A stretch of 50,228 nucleotides of DNA from an uncultured Burkholderiales bacterium. Its GTDB lineage: Bacteria > Pseudomonadota > Gammaproteobacteria > Burkholderiales > Casimicrobiaceae. The notes under the pieces are model-generated. The model ran no database searches. It had not been told where the DNA came from and saw only the letters and a program-made list of their open reading frames with translations. Position 1 is the first letter of the stretch. Each line of letters starts with the position of its first letter. The position numbers and the translations under genes were made by a program. The stretch spans positions 1-50,228 of the forward strand of contig CALDYQ010000037.1 of assembly GCA_937944385.1 (NCBI GenBank), read 5' to 3'. Shown here one piece after another: positions 7,108 to 16,700 of this stretch.

Positions 7108-8412
7108 ATGACCGACTTCGACACTCTCGCCCTGCATGCGGGCACGCCGCCCGACCCGGCCACTGGCGCCCGTGCGCTGCCGATCCATCAGTCCACCTCA
7201 TTCGTGTTCGAGGATGCGGACCACGCCGCCGCACTCTTCAACATGGAGCGCGCAGGACATGTGTATTCCCGCATCTCGAACCCAACGGTGGCGGCGTTCG
7301 AGGAGCGCATGGCCGCGCTCGAAGGCGGCGTGGGTGCGGTCGCGACCGCCTCCGGCCAGGCCGCGCTGCATCTGGCGATCGCAACTCTCATGGGCGCAGG
7401 CGGCCACATCGTGGCGAGCCGCGCGCTCTACGGCGGCAGCCACAACCTGCTCGACTACACGTTACCGCGCTTTGGCATCACGACCACCTTTGTCGATCCG
7501 GGCGACACCGATGCCTGGCGCGCCGCGATCCGGCCCGAAACCCGCCTCTTGTTTGCCGAGGCGCTGGCCAATCCGGGCAACCGGCTCGTCGACTTCGATG
7601 CGGTAGCCGAGATCGCGCAGGGAGCGGGCGTCCCACTCCTGATCGACGCCACACTCGCCACCCCCTGGCTATTCCGCCCGTTCGAACATGGGGCAGATCT
7701 CGTCTTTCACTCGGCGACGAAGTTTCTCTCGGGCCACGGCACGGTCATCGGGGGCGTGCTGATCGATGGTGGCCGCTTCGACTGGCTCGCCGAGGGCGTG
7801 CGCGAGCGCTTCGAGGAATTGACCACGCCCTACCGCGGCTTTCACGGCATGGTGTTCGCCGAAGAGTCGCCTGTCGCCGCCTTCCTGCTTCGGGCGCGGC
7901 GCGAGGGCCTGCGCGACTTCGGCGCCTGCCTCGCGCCAATGAACGCCTGGCAGATCCTGCAAGGCATCGAAACACTTCACCTGCGTATGCCGCGGCACGT
8001 GTCCAACACGCGCGCCGTGGTCGAGTTCCTTGTGGCGCACCCTCTGGTGGAGAAGGTGCACTACCCTGAACTCGACACGCACCCCGACCATGCGCTTGCT
8101 CGGCGCTATCTGCCCCGCGGGGCGGGGGCGGTGTTCTCCTTCGACCTCAAGGGCAGCCGCGCGCAGGGCCGGGCGTTCATCGAGGCGCTGCGTCTTTTCT
8201 CGCATCTGGCGAACGTCGGGGATGCCAAGTCACTCGTGATCCATCCGGCCAGCACGACGCACTCACGCATGAGCGCCGAGGAGCTCGCGCGGGCAGGCAT
8301 CGGCGAAGGCACGATCCGGCTTTCGATCGGGCTCGAGTCCCCCGCGGATCTGATCGAGGATCTCAAACGGGCCTTGAAGGTGGCCGAGCGGGCGGCGGAG
8401 CGAGCGGCATGA
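7108..8412 (+). CDS. metY: O-acetylhomoserine sulfhydrylase-like Cys/Met metabolism PLP enzyme
   Basis: A 434-residue fold-type I PLP enzyme of the Cys/Met metabolism family. Marks include YSRISNPT (57-ish), the cofactor-stacking ASGQAALHLA segment, the PLP-binding Asp180 (LLIDATLATP) and the Schiff-base Lys205 in HSATKFLSGHG. The last motif and the long C-terminal half with SLVIHPASTTHSRMS are typical of homoserine-ester sulfhydrylases (MetY), which make homocysteine from O-acetyl- or O-succinylhomoserine and sulfide. Substrate choice cannot be read from sequence alone, so a MetZ-like or cystathionine synthase role remains possible. The stop overlaps the next gene's ATG. Confidence 0.88.
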   Translation: MTDFDTLALHAGTPPDPATGARALPIHQSTSFVFEDADHAAALFNMERAGHVYSRISNPTVAAFEERMAALEGGVGAVATASGQAALHLAIATLMGAGGHIVASRALYGGSHNLLDYTLPRFGITTTFVDPGDTDAWRAAIRPETRLLFAEALANPGNRLVDFDAVAEIAQGAGVPLLIDATLATPWLFRPFEHGADLVFHSATKFLSGHGTVIGGVLIDGGRFDWLAEGVRERFEELTTPYRGFHGMVFAEESPVAAFLLRARREGLRDFGACLAPMNAWQILQGIETLHLRMPRHVSNTRAVVEFLVAHPLVEKVHYPELDTHPDHALARRYLPRGAGAVFSFDLKGSRAQGRAFIEALRLFSHLANVGDAKSLVIHPASTTHSRMSAEELARAGIGEGTIRLSIGLESPADLIEDLKRALKVAERAAERAA

Positions 8413-9197
8413 AAATCGATGACACCTATCTCTACACCGGCGGGCGCGCCTTCGACATCACGCGCCCGACGGCCGTGTTCATCCATGGTGCAGCGAATGA
8501 CCACTCGGTGTGGGCGCTCCAGTCGCGCTACTTCGCGCACCACGGATGGAACGTACTCGCACCCGATCTGCCCGGGCATGGGCAGTCGCGCGGCGCCGCC
8601 TGCCCCTCGGTCGAAGCGATCGCCGAGCACGTGGCCGGGCTGCTCGGCGCGCTTGGTGTGCGTGCTGCCTTCGTTGCCGGCCACAGCATGGGCTCGCTCG
8701 CCGCGCTCGAACTCGCCGCCCGCCGACCCGACGCGGTCGGCCGGCTCGCGCTCATCGGCACCGCGGTGCCGATGGCCGTGGGGGACGCGCTCTTGGACGC
8801 CGCCCGCGCGGATGAGGAGCGGGCGCGGCGCATGATCGTCGGCTGGTCCTTCGCGCCAGCCTCGCAACTGGCGAACAACCAGAAGCTGCCCGGACTGTGG
8901 CTGCCGGGTGTGGCCCTGAGCCTCATGCGTCGGCAGCCCAAGGGCGTGCTCGCAAACGATCTGGCCGCGTGCAAGGGCTACGCGAACGGGCTCACCTCCG
9001 CTCAGGCGGTTGCCGTGCCCACGCTCGTGGTGATCGGGGAGAGTGATCTGATGACCCCACCGAAAGCAGCAGCGCAGCTCATCGGGACGCTGCGTGATGC
9101 CCGCATCGAGCGGCTCCCCGAGGCGGGACATTCGATGCTCTCGGAAGCGCCCGATCGGATGCTCGAAGTGCTCTGGCACTTCGCGAACGATCGTTGA
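8409..9197 (+). CDS. Alpha/beta hydrolase
   Basis: A 262-residue alpha/beta-hydrolase. The oxyanion region HGAAND is at 26-31, the nucleophile elbow GHSMGS places Ser93, and Asp213 (GESDLMTPP) and His241 (EAGHSMLSE) complete the triad. No signal peptide, so it is probably cytoplasmic. It overlaps metY by four bases (ATGA) and its TGA overlaps the rsmE start (TGATG), so the three are translationally coupled. It could be an esterase or a homoserine-ester hydrolase linked to metY; the substrate is unknown. Confidence 0.88.
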   Translation: MKIDDTYLYTGGRAFDITRPTAVFIHGAANDHSVWALQSRYFAHHGWNVLAPDLPGHGQSRGAACPSVEAIAEHVAGLLGALGVRAAFVAGHSMGSLAALELAARRPDAVGRLALIGTAVPMAVGDALLDAARADEERARRMIVGWSFAPASQLANNQKLPGLWLPGVALSLMRRQPKGVLANDLAACKGYANGLTSAQAVAVPTLVVIGESDLMTPPKAAAQLIGTLRDARIERLPEAGHSMLSEAPDRMLEVLWHFANDR

Positions 9198-9898
9198 TGC
9201 CGCGCCTATTCTGTCCGCCGCCGATCCCGGAGCACGCGAGCGCCTGGACACTGCCCGAGGCCGCTGCGCAACATGCGCGCGTGCTGCGTCTTCGCGCGGG
9301 TGAGGCGGTCACGCTGTTCGATGGCCGTGGGGGGGAAGTGCCGGCCCGGCTCGCCACGGTGGATCGTCGCACGGTACGCGTCGACACCGCCGGGCGGTTG
9401 GCCATCGAGCGCGAGGCGACGCGCAGCCTCTCGCTCGCGGTCGGGCTCATCGCGAGCGACCGCTTCGACTGGCTCATCCAGAAAGCGGTAGAGCTCGGTG
9501 TCGAGCACATCGAGCCGCTCCTGACCGAGCGCTCGCAGCGCCTTCCCGGCAGCATCGACAGGCGCCTCACGCACTGGCACGGGATCATCGTCGCTGCGAG
9601 CGAGCAGTGCGGACGCAACCGGCTTGCCACGATCGCCCCACCCGCCCCGCTCGATGACTGGCTCGAGCGCAGACAGGCGACGGCCGCCTCAACCGTGCTC
9701 GCCGATGGAGACGGCGAGCACGCACCGGCGACCCTGCCCGCGGCCGCGATCACGCTCGTCGTCGGGCCCGAGGGCGGCTTTGCCCCCGCCGAGCTCGCAC
9801 GCCTGCGTGAATGCGCAGCTCACCGGCTGCGCCTCGGCCCGACCGTCCTGCGCACCGAGACCGCGGCGATTGCAGGGCTCGCGCGCCTCGTCGCTTGA
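9197..9898 (+). CDS. rsmE: 16S rRNA m3U1498 methyltransferase RsmE
   Basis: A 233-residue SPOUT methyltransferase that methylates N3 of U1498 in 16S rRNA. The N-terminal PUA-like part (to about 75) is followed by the knotted domain with LVVGPEGGF and the C-terminal LRLGPTVLRTETAA motif that form the AdoMet site. The ATG at 9197 overlaps the hydrolase TGA; a TTG three bases earlier is possible but less likely. It ends 38 bases from the convergent holA. Confidence 0.96.
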   Translation: MPRLFCPPPIPEHASAWTLPEAAAQHARVLRLRAGEAVTLFDGRGGEVPARLATVDRRTVRVDTAGRLAIEREATRSLSLAVGLIASDRFDWLIQKAVELGVEHIEPLLTERSQRLPGSIDRRLTHWHGIIVAASEQCGRNRLATIAPPAPLDDWLERRQATAASTVLADGDGEHAPATLPAAAITLVVGPEGGFAPAELARLRECAAHRLRLGPTVLRTETAAIAGLARLVA

Positions 9899-9936
9899 GC
9901 AGGTCGCACCGACTGAAGCATCAAGCGCCGCGCCGA

Positions 9937-10923
9937 TCAGACGCCCGCCGCCGCTGGCCAATCGAGCAGCCCATGGGCGCAGGCTGCGAGCCCGGCCAGC
10001 GTGAGCCACGGATCGCCGGGCATTTGTCCCTTGCTCTGGCCGTCGAGCAGCGCACAGCGGCGAATGAGATCCGGGATGCGCGCTGGCGGAATCGCCTTCA
10101 AGGCCCGCTCCATCGCGCCTTGCCGCTTGCCCCAGATCCGCAGCGTACGAAACGCCTGCGCGAGCGGCACTCCCTCGCGCCGGGCGAGGATCAGCCCCGC
10201 GAGCGCATGCACATCCTCGCTCACTAGCCAGGCGAGCCGCGGGGCCTGCTCGCCCTCGGACCGCAAACCCTCGAGCACGCGGGCGTAGCGCGCCAGGTCG
10301 CCCGTAAGGAAGGCGAGCGAGAGATCCGAGGGGTCGTAGCGCGCCACGTCGGTAATCGCGGCGAGCACGGCCTCGGCCGTGAGCGTGCCCGCGGGTACGA
10401 GGAGGGCAAGCTTCTCGATTTCCTGCCGCGCGGCGAGCAGGTTGCCTTCGCAGCGTTCGGTGAGCAGCTCGATCACGCCCGGTGCGGGCATGAAGTCATG
10501 ACGTGCGAGCCGCTCGGCAATCCAGCCGGGCAACTGTTCGCGCTCGATGAGCGGTGCTGCGATCACCTCGCCCGCGCGCCGCGCGGCGGCGAACCACGCG
10601 CTTTCGGTCTGCGCACGGTCGAGTGGGGGCAGGTCGAAGAGGTAGAGCGTGTCGGGCGCGGGCTCGGTCGCCACGCGCGCGATGTAGTCCGCCGCGTCGC
10701 TGCCCACCCGCGCGGTCGAGAGCGTTACCTCGATCAGGCGTCGCTCGGCAAAGAGCGAGAGGTTGGCTGAGGCATCCGCGAGCGCCCGCCAGTCGAAGTT
10801 CGCCTCGGCGACATGGCGCATCCGCTCGGTGAAGCCCGCGCGATGGGCCTGGGCGCGGATTGCGTCCGCCGCCTCGAGCTTGGTCAGAGTCTCTTCGCCG
10901 TGGATCAGGTAGAGCGGCTTCAC
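9937..10923 (-). CDS. holA: DNA polymerase III delta subunit
   Basis: The clamp-loader subunit that opens the beta ring. It has 328 residues with the HolA layout: an AAA+-like N-terminal region starting YLIHGEETL, central helices (LTERCEGNLLAARQEIEKLALL) and a C-terminal collar domain ending in the LDGQSKGQ...PWLTL motif. The call starts at a GTG at 10923, which makes the N-terminus somewhat shorter than in relatives that have a further 10-20 residues. It lies 13 bases after lptE in the leuS-lptE-holA operon common in Proteobacteria. Confidence 0.94.
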   Translation of the reverse strand: MKPLYLIHGEETLTKLEAADAIRAQAHRAGFTERMRHVAEANFDWRALADASANLSLFAERRLIEVTLSTARVGSDAADYIARVATEPAPDTLYLFDLPPLDRAQTESAWFAAARRAGEVIAAPLIEREQLPGWIAERLARHDFMPAPGVIELLTERCEGNLLAARQEIEKLALLVPAGTLTAEAVLAAITDVARYDPSDLSLAFLTGDLARYARVLEGLRSEGEQAPRLAWLVSEDVHALAGLILARREGVPLAQAFRTLRIWGKRQGAMERALKAIPPARIPDLIRRCALLDGQSKGQMPGDPWLTLAGLAACAHGLLDWPAAAGV

Positions 10924-10936
10924 TGTGGTGAGTCGC

Positions 10937-11452
10937 TCACGACGGCCTCTTTACCGCCGCGAGCCGCCTGAGGATCTGCGCCGCCGCGTCCAACTGCATG
11001 TCGCGGATCAACTGCCGCTCCTCGGCTTCCTTGGCGAGCGCCTGGGATTCAGCGAAGGAGAAATCACGGCGGATCGTGATCTCACCGGGTTCGCCCCAGG
11101 CGCGGCCGCGCGCATCGACGAACTCGTAGCGAACGAGATACTCGAGTTCGAACTCACGCGCCCGACCGCCGCCCGAGAGCGACAACACCCGCTTGTCGAA
11201 GAGCACCTGATTGAAGCGAATCGAGAACTCGGCCTCTTCGATCCTCGGCTTGACCGCCACGCCGGCCCGCTCGAGCCCGCGAATCACGTCGGGCACGACC
11301 GGCGCGGCCGCACCGCCCAAGGCCTGCGACACGGGCGCCTGAACATGCACCGTGCGAAATGGAAAGGTCTCCGAACCGCGCAACTGAAAGCCGCAGCCGG
11401 CGAGCAATGGAGCCCCGAGAAGCAAAGCGAACAGCAGGCGACGGGTGGGCAT
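10937..11452 (-). CDS. lptE: LPS-assembly lipoprotein LptE
   Basis: An outer-membrane lipoprotein that plugs LptD and helps insert lipopolysaccharide. From the ATG at 11452 it has 171 residues with a signal peptide ending in the lipobox LLAGC (Cys20), followed by GFQLRG, the family's typical mature N-terminus. The start is set by GAGGTGG, eight bases upstream and overlapping the leuS stop codon. An in-frame ATG at 11479 would overlap leuS and add nine residues before the signal peptide. Confidence 0.94.
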   Translation of the reverse strand: MPTRRLLFALLLGAPLLAGCGFQLRGSETFPFRTVHVQAPVSQALGGAAAPVVPDVIRGLERAGVAVKPRIEEAEFSIRFNQVLFDKRVLSLSGGGRAREFELEYLVRYEFVDARGRAWGEPGEITIRRDFSFAESQALAKEAEERQLIRDMQLDAAAQILRRLAAVKRPS

Positions 11453-11465
11453 GCGCCGATCCACC

Positions 11466-14093
11466 TCAGACAACGACATTGACGAGGCGGCCCGGCACCA
11501 CCACCACCTTCTTCACCGGCCGCCCTTCGCCAAAGCGCGCGACTTCGGGCGCAGCCGCTGCGGCGGCCTCGATCGCAGCCCGGTCGGCGCTCGCGGCGAC
11601 GACGAGCTCGCCGCGCGTCTTGCCGTTCACCTGCAGCACGAGCGTGATCGCGTCGCGCACGAGTGCTGCGCCATCGGGCTCGGGGAACGGCGCGTCGAGG
11701 ATTTCGCCGTGCACCTTTTCGAAGCCCAGGTCGCGCCAGAGCTGCCAGGTGATGTGCGGCACGATCGGGTAGAGCGTGCGCAAGAGGATCGAGGCGCCTT
11801 CCCGGGCAAGCGCGGGCTCGCTGCCGGGCGGCAGGGTCTCGAGTGCGTTCAGCATCTTCATGCCGGCCGAGACGACCGTGTTGTACTGCTGGCGCTCGTA
11901 GTCATAGCAGGCCTGCTTGAGCGTGGCGTGCAGTTCGTAACGCACCGCCTTCGCCCTTGCGTCGAGCGTGGTGGTATCCACCGTGCCCGCCTCTCCGATC
12001 TCTGCCGCGCGCTCGGCGCAGTACGTCCAGAGGCGGCGCAGAAAGCGGAGCGCCCCTTCGACCGCCGTGTCCGACCAGACGGCAGCGTCCTCCGGCCCGC
12101 CGACGAACATCACGTACAGCCGAGCGGTGTCGGCGCCGTAGCGATCGATCAGATCCTGCGGATCGACGCCGTTGCGCTCGCTCTTGCCCATCTTGCCGAT
12201 GCCGCCGTAGAGCACCGGCGTGCCGTCAGCGAGCTCGCCTCCCGTGATGTGACCCTTCTCGTCGAAACGCAACTTCACCTCGGACGGCGGCACATAGTTT
12301 TTCGCCCCATGCTCGCCCGGCGTGTAGAAGATGTGATTGAGCAACATGCCGTGGTTGGTCATGCGCAGGAACGGCTCGCCGAACTTGACGAGCCCGAGAT
12401 CACGCATCGCCTTGGTCCAGAAGCGGGCGTAGAGCAGATGCAGCACCGCATGCTCGATGCCGCCGATGTACTGATCCATCGGCATCCAGTAGTCGTTGCG
12501 CTCGTCGACCATCGTCTCGGCCCCGGCCGAGGCGTAGCGCATGTAATACCAGGCCGAGTCGATGAAGGTGTCCATCGTGTCGGTCTCGCGCCGCGCGGGC
12601 TTGCCGCATTTCGGGCAGGTGCAGGCGAGGAAGGCCTCGTCACGGTTGAGCGGGTTGCCGCTACCGTCCGGGATATGCTGCTCGGGCAGCACCACGGGCA
12701 GATCCTCGTAGGGCACTGGCACCACACCGCAGTCCGTGCAGTGGATGACTGGAATCGGCGTGCCCCAGTAGCGCTGGCGCGAAATGCCCCAGTCGCGCAG
12801 GCGATAGGTGATCTTCTTCTCGCCCAGCCCCTTGGCTACGAGGTCGGCCGCGACCGCATCGACACAGGCCTGAAAACCGAGCCCGTCGTAGCGGCCGCTG
12901 TTGACGGCAACCCCCGGTCCCTTTTCGGCATACCAGGGCTGCCAGGCCTCGGTCGAGAAGCCGTGCCCGCTGACCTGAACGACCTGTTTGATGGGCAGGT
13001 CGTACTTCTTCGCGAACGCGAAGTCGCGCTCATCATGTGCGGGGACGCCCATGACTGCACCATCGCCATAGGTGATGAGCACATAGTTGCCCACCCACAC
13101 CGGTACGGCTTCGCCGGTGAGCGGGTGGGTGACATGAAGCCCGGTGGCCACGCCTTCCTTCTCCTTGAGCGCGAGCTCGGCCTCGGTGGTGCCGCCACGC
13201 TTCAAGGCCTCGATCGCGGGGGCGAGTGCCGGGTTCAACTCCGCCGCGCGTACCGCGAGCGGGTGCTCCGGCGCCACCGCGACGAAAGTGACGCCCATGA
13301 TCGTGTCTGCCCGGGTCGTGAAGACGTACATGCGGCCATCGCCCACGAGCGTGCCATCAGCCGCACGGATGTCGTGCGTGAAGGCGAAGCGCACGCCCTC
13401 GCTCTTGCCGATCCAGTTCTCCTGGATCGTTCGCAGTTTTTCCGACCAGCCCGGCAGATGGTGCTTGACGTGATCGAGCAGCTCCTCGGCGTAGCGGGTG
13501 ATGGCCAGGTAGTAGCCCGGAATCTCGCGCTTTTCCACGAGCGCACCCGAACGCCAGCCACGCCCGTCGATCACCTGCTCGTTGGCGAGCACGGTCTGAT
13601 CCACCGGATCCCAGTTGACGAGCTGGGTCTTCCGGTAGGCGAGTCCATGCTCGAGCAGCTTCAGGAAGAACCACTGGTTCCACTTGTAATACGCCGGGTC
13701 ACAGGTCGTGAGCTCACGCGACCAGTCGATCGCGAGCCCGAGCGCCTGGCACTGCGCCTTCATCACGCGAATGTTTTCGTAGGTCCACGCTGCGGGAGCC
13801 ACCTTACCCTTCATTGCCGCGTTTTCGGCCGGCAGGCCGAAGGCATCCCAGCCCATCGGCATGAGCACGTTGTAGCCCTTCATGCGCAGCGATCGGGCGA
13901 GTACGTCGTTGATCGTGTAGTTGCGCACATGCCCCATGTGCAGCTTGCCCGACGGGTAAGGCAGCATCGAGCAGGCGTAGTACTTGCCCTTGGGGTAGCG
14001 CGGATCGTGCTCCTTCGCGCGATAGGCGTCGGTGGCTTGCCAATGGCTCTGGGCCGCCGATTCGACGGCCTTGGGGTCGTAGGTGGATTGCAT
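11466..14093 (-). CDS. leuS: Leucyl-tRNA synthetase
   Basis: An 875-residue class I synthetase. The HIGH motif is HMGH in [16 protein letters not shown] near residue 50, followed by the editing (CP1) domain with [19 protein letters not shown], the zinc-type insert (CTDCG and CTCPKCG) and the anticodon domain. The class signature KMSKS reads KMGKS ([14 protein letters not shown]), an unusual Ser-to-Gly change in a loop that stabilises the adenylation transition state. Other conserved residues around it are present, so I take the gene to be functional. It heads the leuS-lptE-holA operon and is divergent from the DsbD-like gene, with a 202-base gap. Confidence 0.97.
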   Translation of the reverse strand: MQSTYDPKAVESAAQSHWQATDAYRAKEHDPRYPKGKYYACSMLPYPSGKLHMGHVRNYTINDVLARSLRMKGYNVLMPMGWDAFGLPAENAAMKGKVAPAAWTYENIRVMKAQCQALGLAIDWSRELTTCDPAYYKWNQWFFLKLLEHGLAYRKTQLVNWDPVDQTVLANEQVIDGRGWRSGALVEKREIPGYYLAITRYAEELLDHVKHHLPGWSEKLRTIQENWIGKSEGVRFAFTHDIRAADGTLVGDGRMYVFTTRADTIMGVTFVAVAPEHPLAVRAAELNPALAPAIEALKRGGTTEAELALKEKEGVATGLHVTHPLTGEAVPVWVGNYVLITYGDGAVMGVPAHDERDFAFAKKYDLPIKQVVQVSGHGFSTEAWQPWYAEKGPGVAVNSGRYDGLGFQACVDAVAADLVAKGLGEKKITYRLRDWGISRQRYWGTPIPVIHCTDCGVVPVPYEDLPVVLPEQHIPDGSGNPLNRDEAFLACTCPKCGKPARRETDTMDTFIDSAWYYMRYASAGAETMVDERNDYWMPMDQYIGGIEHAVLHLLYARFWTKAMRDLGLVKFGEPFLRMTNHGMLLNHIFYTPGEHGAKNYVPPSEVKLRFDEKGHITGGELADGTPVLYGGIGKMGKSERNGVDPQDLIDRYGADTARLYVMFVGGPEDAAVWSDTAVEGALRFLRRLWTYCAERAAEIGEAGTVDTTTLDARAKAVRYELHATLKQACYDYERQQYNTVVSAGMKMLNALETLPPGSEPALAREGASILLRTLYPIVPHITWQLWRDLGFEKVHGEILDAPFPEPDGAALVRDAITLVLQVNGKTRGELVVAASADRAAIEAAAAAAPEVARFGEGRPVKKVVVVPGRLVNVVV

Positions 14094-14295
14094 GGGAACG
14101 CCCGAAGAGCTCGCCTTGGAGCGGCCTCTAGAATCTTTCGGGGAAATGCCGTAAACAGTTGAATTCTATGGGTTTAGGCGGGGGTCGCCGGAGCGGATGC
14201 GGAACCCCGAGTCGACTTCACCACTCCACATCGACGCGTCTGGGCGTCAGCGCGCCCCCCTGCCCCACCTCGCCCCAGTTAGGAAAGTACGAGCG

Positions 14296-16485
14296 ATGCG
14301 CCTGGTTGCCCTCAGCCTCATCACATCACTGCTCTTCGTCCCCGCGCAGCTTCTGGCTGCGGCCGTCAAGACGCCCCATGCCGAGGTTGAACTCGTTGCT
14401 GAGACGACGGCGGTCGCGCCCGGAACGAGCGCACGCATCGGACTCTCCATCAAGCATGCGCCGCACTGGCACACCTACTGGAAGAACCCCGGCGACGCGG
14501 GCTATCCGGCCAAGGTCACCTGGCAGTTGCCGCCCGGCGTGACCGTGGGCGAGTTCGACTGGCCGGCCCCCAAGCGCATTCCCACGGGCCCGATCGTGAA
14601 CTTCGGCTATGAGGGGATGATTTTGTTGCCCGCGCAGATCGAGCTGCCCGCCGATCTCAAGCCGGGCACGACGCTCGAACTGAAGGGCCAGGCCGAGTGG
14701 CTCGTGTGTAAGGACGTCTGCATCCCCGAGGACGGCCCGGTCCGTCTCACCCTTGCGGTGGCCGCCACGCCTGGCGCGTCCTCGGTACACGCGCCGCGCT
14801 TCGCCGAGGCTGACCGTCTGCGACCGCGCGCGGTTGAGGGTTGGGGCAACGCGAAAGTCGAGACCTCGGGCCGCGACCTGTTGGTGCATTTCTCCGGGCC
14901 TGCCAGCGCGCAGCTCGTCGGCTTCGACATCTTCCCCGAGCCGGAACAAATCACCGAGCCCACGGTGCAGTCGACCTATCGGACGCCGTCGGGGTACCTC
15001 GCCAAGCTCAAGCTCGTCGATGGCGCGACGCCTCCCGCCGAGTTGGCCTTCGTGGTCACTGCCCCGGAGGGCTTCACCCCGGCCGGTGGCGGCGAACCCA
15101 CGCCTGCCCTGCGTTTTGTGGCGCCAGTGACGACGGTCGCCGCAATTGCGCTCCCCGGCGATGCCATGCCGCTGCCCGCCCTGGCGGCGAAGGACGCCAG
15201 CGAAAGCGTAGCCCGTGGACCGTCTGCTCCAACACTCGCCGATACCTCGACCAGCGCGAGCCTCGGCCTCGTCTCGGCGCTCGCGCTCGCCTTCGTGGGC
15301 GGCATGATCTTGAATCTCATGCCCTGCGTCTTTCCGGTGCTGTCGCTCAAGATTCTCTCCTTCGCGCAGCATCACGGCCAAAACGATGGGGCGCGCGCCA
15401 TGCGCGCGCACGGGATCGTTTACGCCGCGGGGGTCGTCGTTTCTTTCCTCGGGCTTGCTGGGGTGCTGCTCGCGCTCAAGGCGGCGGGGAATGCGATCGG
15501 TTGGGGCTTCCAGCTGCAGGAGCCGGCGGTCGTCTGGATACTCGCCACGATCTTCTTCCTGATCGGACTCAACTTGATGGGCGCCTTTGAAGTGGGCCAG
15601 CTCGCCCCCTCGTCGGTGCTCTCCTTCACCGCGAAACACCCCGGCGTGGATGCCTTCGCCACTGGCGTGCTCGCGGTCATCGCGGCGAGCCCCTGTACCG
15701 CGCCTTTCATGGGTGCTGCGCTTGGCTTTGCGCTCACACAGAGCGCGGGGGCGGCGCTGCTCGTCTTTGCGGCGCTCGGGGTCGGCATGGCGATCCCGTA
15801 TGTGCTGCTCGCCTGGTTCCCGGCCTGGCTCGACCGCCTGCCGCGGCCGGGGCCTTGGATGGTGTCACTGAAACAGGCGCTCGCCTTCCCGATGTTCCTT
15901 GCGGTCGTCTGGCTCCTCTGGGTGCTTGCGCAGCAGGTCGATGTCGACCGCACGGCGATCGCGCTCCTCGGTCTGGTGGGGCTCGCCTTCGGTGCGTGGC
16001 TGATTGGATCGGCGCGACCCATCGTGCGCTGGGGCGGAGTGGCTGCCGCAGTCGCCGCGGTCGCATTGGCCTGGCCGGTTGAAGGCGGCGCGCCGCAGGC
16101 GACAGCCAACCCGACTGGCCCCGCAACCACTGCCGGCACACTCAACATGAGCTGGGCGCCCTGGTCGCCCGAGGCCGTGGCCAGCGCCACCGCTGCCGGA
16201 AAGCCGGTGTTCGTGGACTACACGGCCGCCTGGTGCGTCAGTTGCCAGGCGAACAAGCGTTTCGTGCTCTCGCGTGAGGACGTGCAGGCGGCCTTCACGA
16301 GCAAGGGCGTGGTGCTCATGCGCGCCGACTGGACCAACAAGGATCCGCGCATCACCGAGTCGCTCAAGTCGTTCGGCCGCTCAGGCGTGCCGGTCTACGC
16401 GCTCCACGCCCCGGGTAAGCCGGTAGAGCTGCTGCCTGAATTGCTGACGCCGGGCCTCGTCAAGGAAGCTCTTGCCCGGCTCTGA
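14296..16485 (+). CDS. DsbD/ScsB-like thiol:disulfide transporter
   Basis: A 729-residue membrane protein that carries electrons from cytoplasmic thioredoxin to the cell envelope. The order is a signal peptide (1-20), a periplasmic DsbD-alpha-like domain beginning HWHTYWKNPGDAG with a Cys pair in WLVCKDVC, a linker, a CcdA/DsbD-type membrane domain from about 335 with its two cysteines in NLMPCVFPVLS and AASPCTAPFMG, and a C-terminal thioredoxin-like domain with WCVSC near residue 645. The N-terminal domain is closer to the ScsB type than to classical DsbD, so partners may be copper-stress or special thiol-reducing systems. The ATG at 14296 gives a clean signal peptide. Confidence 0.9.
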   Translation: MRLVALSLITSLLFVPAQLLAAAVKTPHAEVELVAETTAVAPGTSARIGLSIKHAPHWHTYWKNPGDAGYPAKVTWQLPPGVTVGEFDWPAPKRIPTGPIVNFGYEGMILLPAQIELPADLKPGTTLELKGQAEWLVCKDVCIPEDGPVRLTLAVAATPGASSVHAPRFAEADRLRPRAVEGWGNAKVETSGRDLLVHFSGPASAQLVGFDIFPEPEQITEPTVQSTYRTPSGYLAKLKLVDGATPPAELAFVVTAPEGFTPAGGGEPTPALRFVAPVTTVAAIALPGDAMPLPALAAKDASESVARGPSAPTLADTSTSASLGLVSALALAFVGGMILNLMPCVFPVLSLKILSFAQHHGQNDGARAMRAHGIVYAAGVVVSFLGLAGVLLALKAAGNAIGWGFQLQEPAVVWILATIFFLIGLNLMGAFEVGQLAPSSVLSFTAKHPGVDAFATGVLAVIAASPCTAPFMGAALGFALTQSAGAALLVFAALGVGMAIPYVLLAWFPAWLDRLPRPGPWMVSLKQALAFPMFLAVVWLLWVLAQQVDVDRTAIALLGLVGLAFGAWLIGSARPIVRWGGVAAAVAAVALAWPVEGGAPQATANPTGPATTAGTLNMSWAPWSPEAVASATAAGKPVFVDYTAAWCVSCQANKRFVLSREDVQAAFTSKGVVLMRADWTNKDPRITESLKSFGRSGVPVYALHAPGKPVELLPELLTPGLVKEALARL

Positions 16486-16652
16486 GGCGCGCACCCCGGG
16501 GGGATGACCCACACCCCTGGGCTCGAGGCACCCCGTGAGGCAGCGGGCGGCCTACACTATTGTGTGCTTGGTTTGAGGAGGAGCCGAAGCCCTCCCCGTG
16601 TTGCGGCACGACGGGACGGTTCAGCACAAACCCGAAAAAAGGAGGACAAGCC

Positions 16653-16700
16653 ATGACGAGACCAACGCGCCGGGCAACCCATGCGCATCCTGCTGGTTGA
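16653..16700 (+). CDS. 15-codon ORF overlapping the response regulator start
   Basis: ATG at 16653 follows a strong GGAGGA (16641-16646) with a six-base gap and encodes MTRPTRRATHAHPAG, ending at TGA 16698-16700. The response regulator ATG at 16681 lies inside it in another frame and has no good ribosome site of its own. Ribosomes that load on this ORF and stop at 16700 could restart at 16681, so this looks like a coupling leader. An alternative is chance. Confidence 0.5.
   Translation: MTRPTRRATHAHPAG

Noticed and set aside
11445-14162. A 905-codon open frame on the + strand opposite leuS
   Set aside because: It is a mirror of the high-GC leuS codon pattern, has no domain, and leuS on the other strand has all LeuRS motifs.
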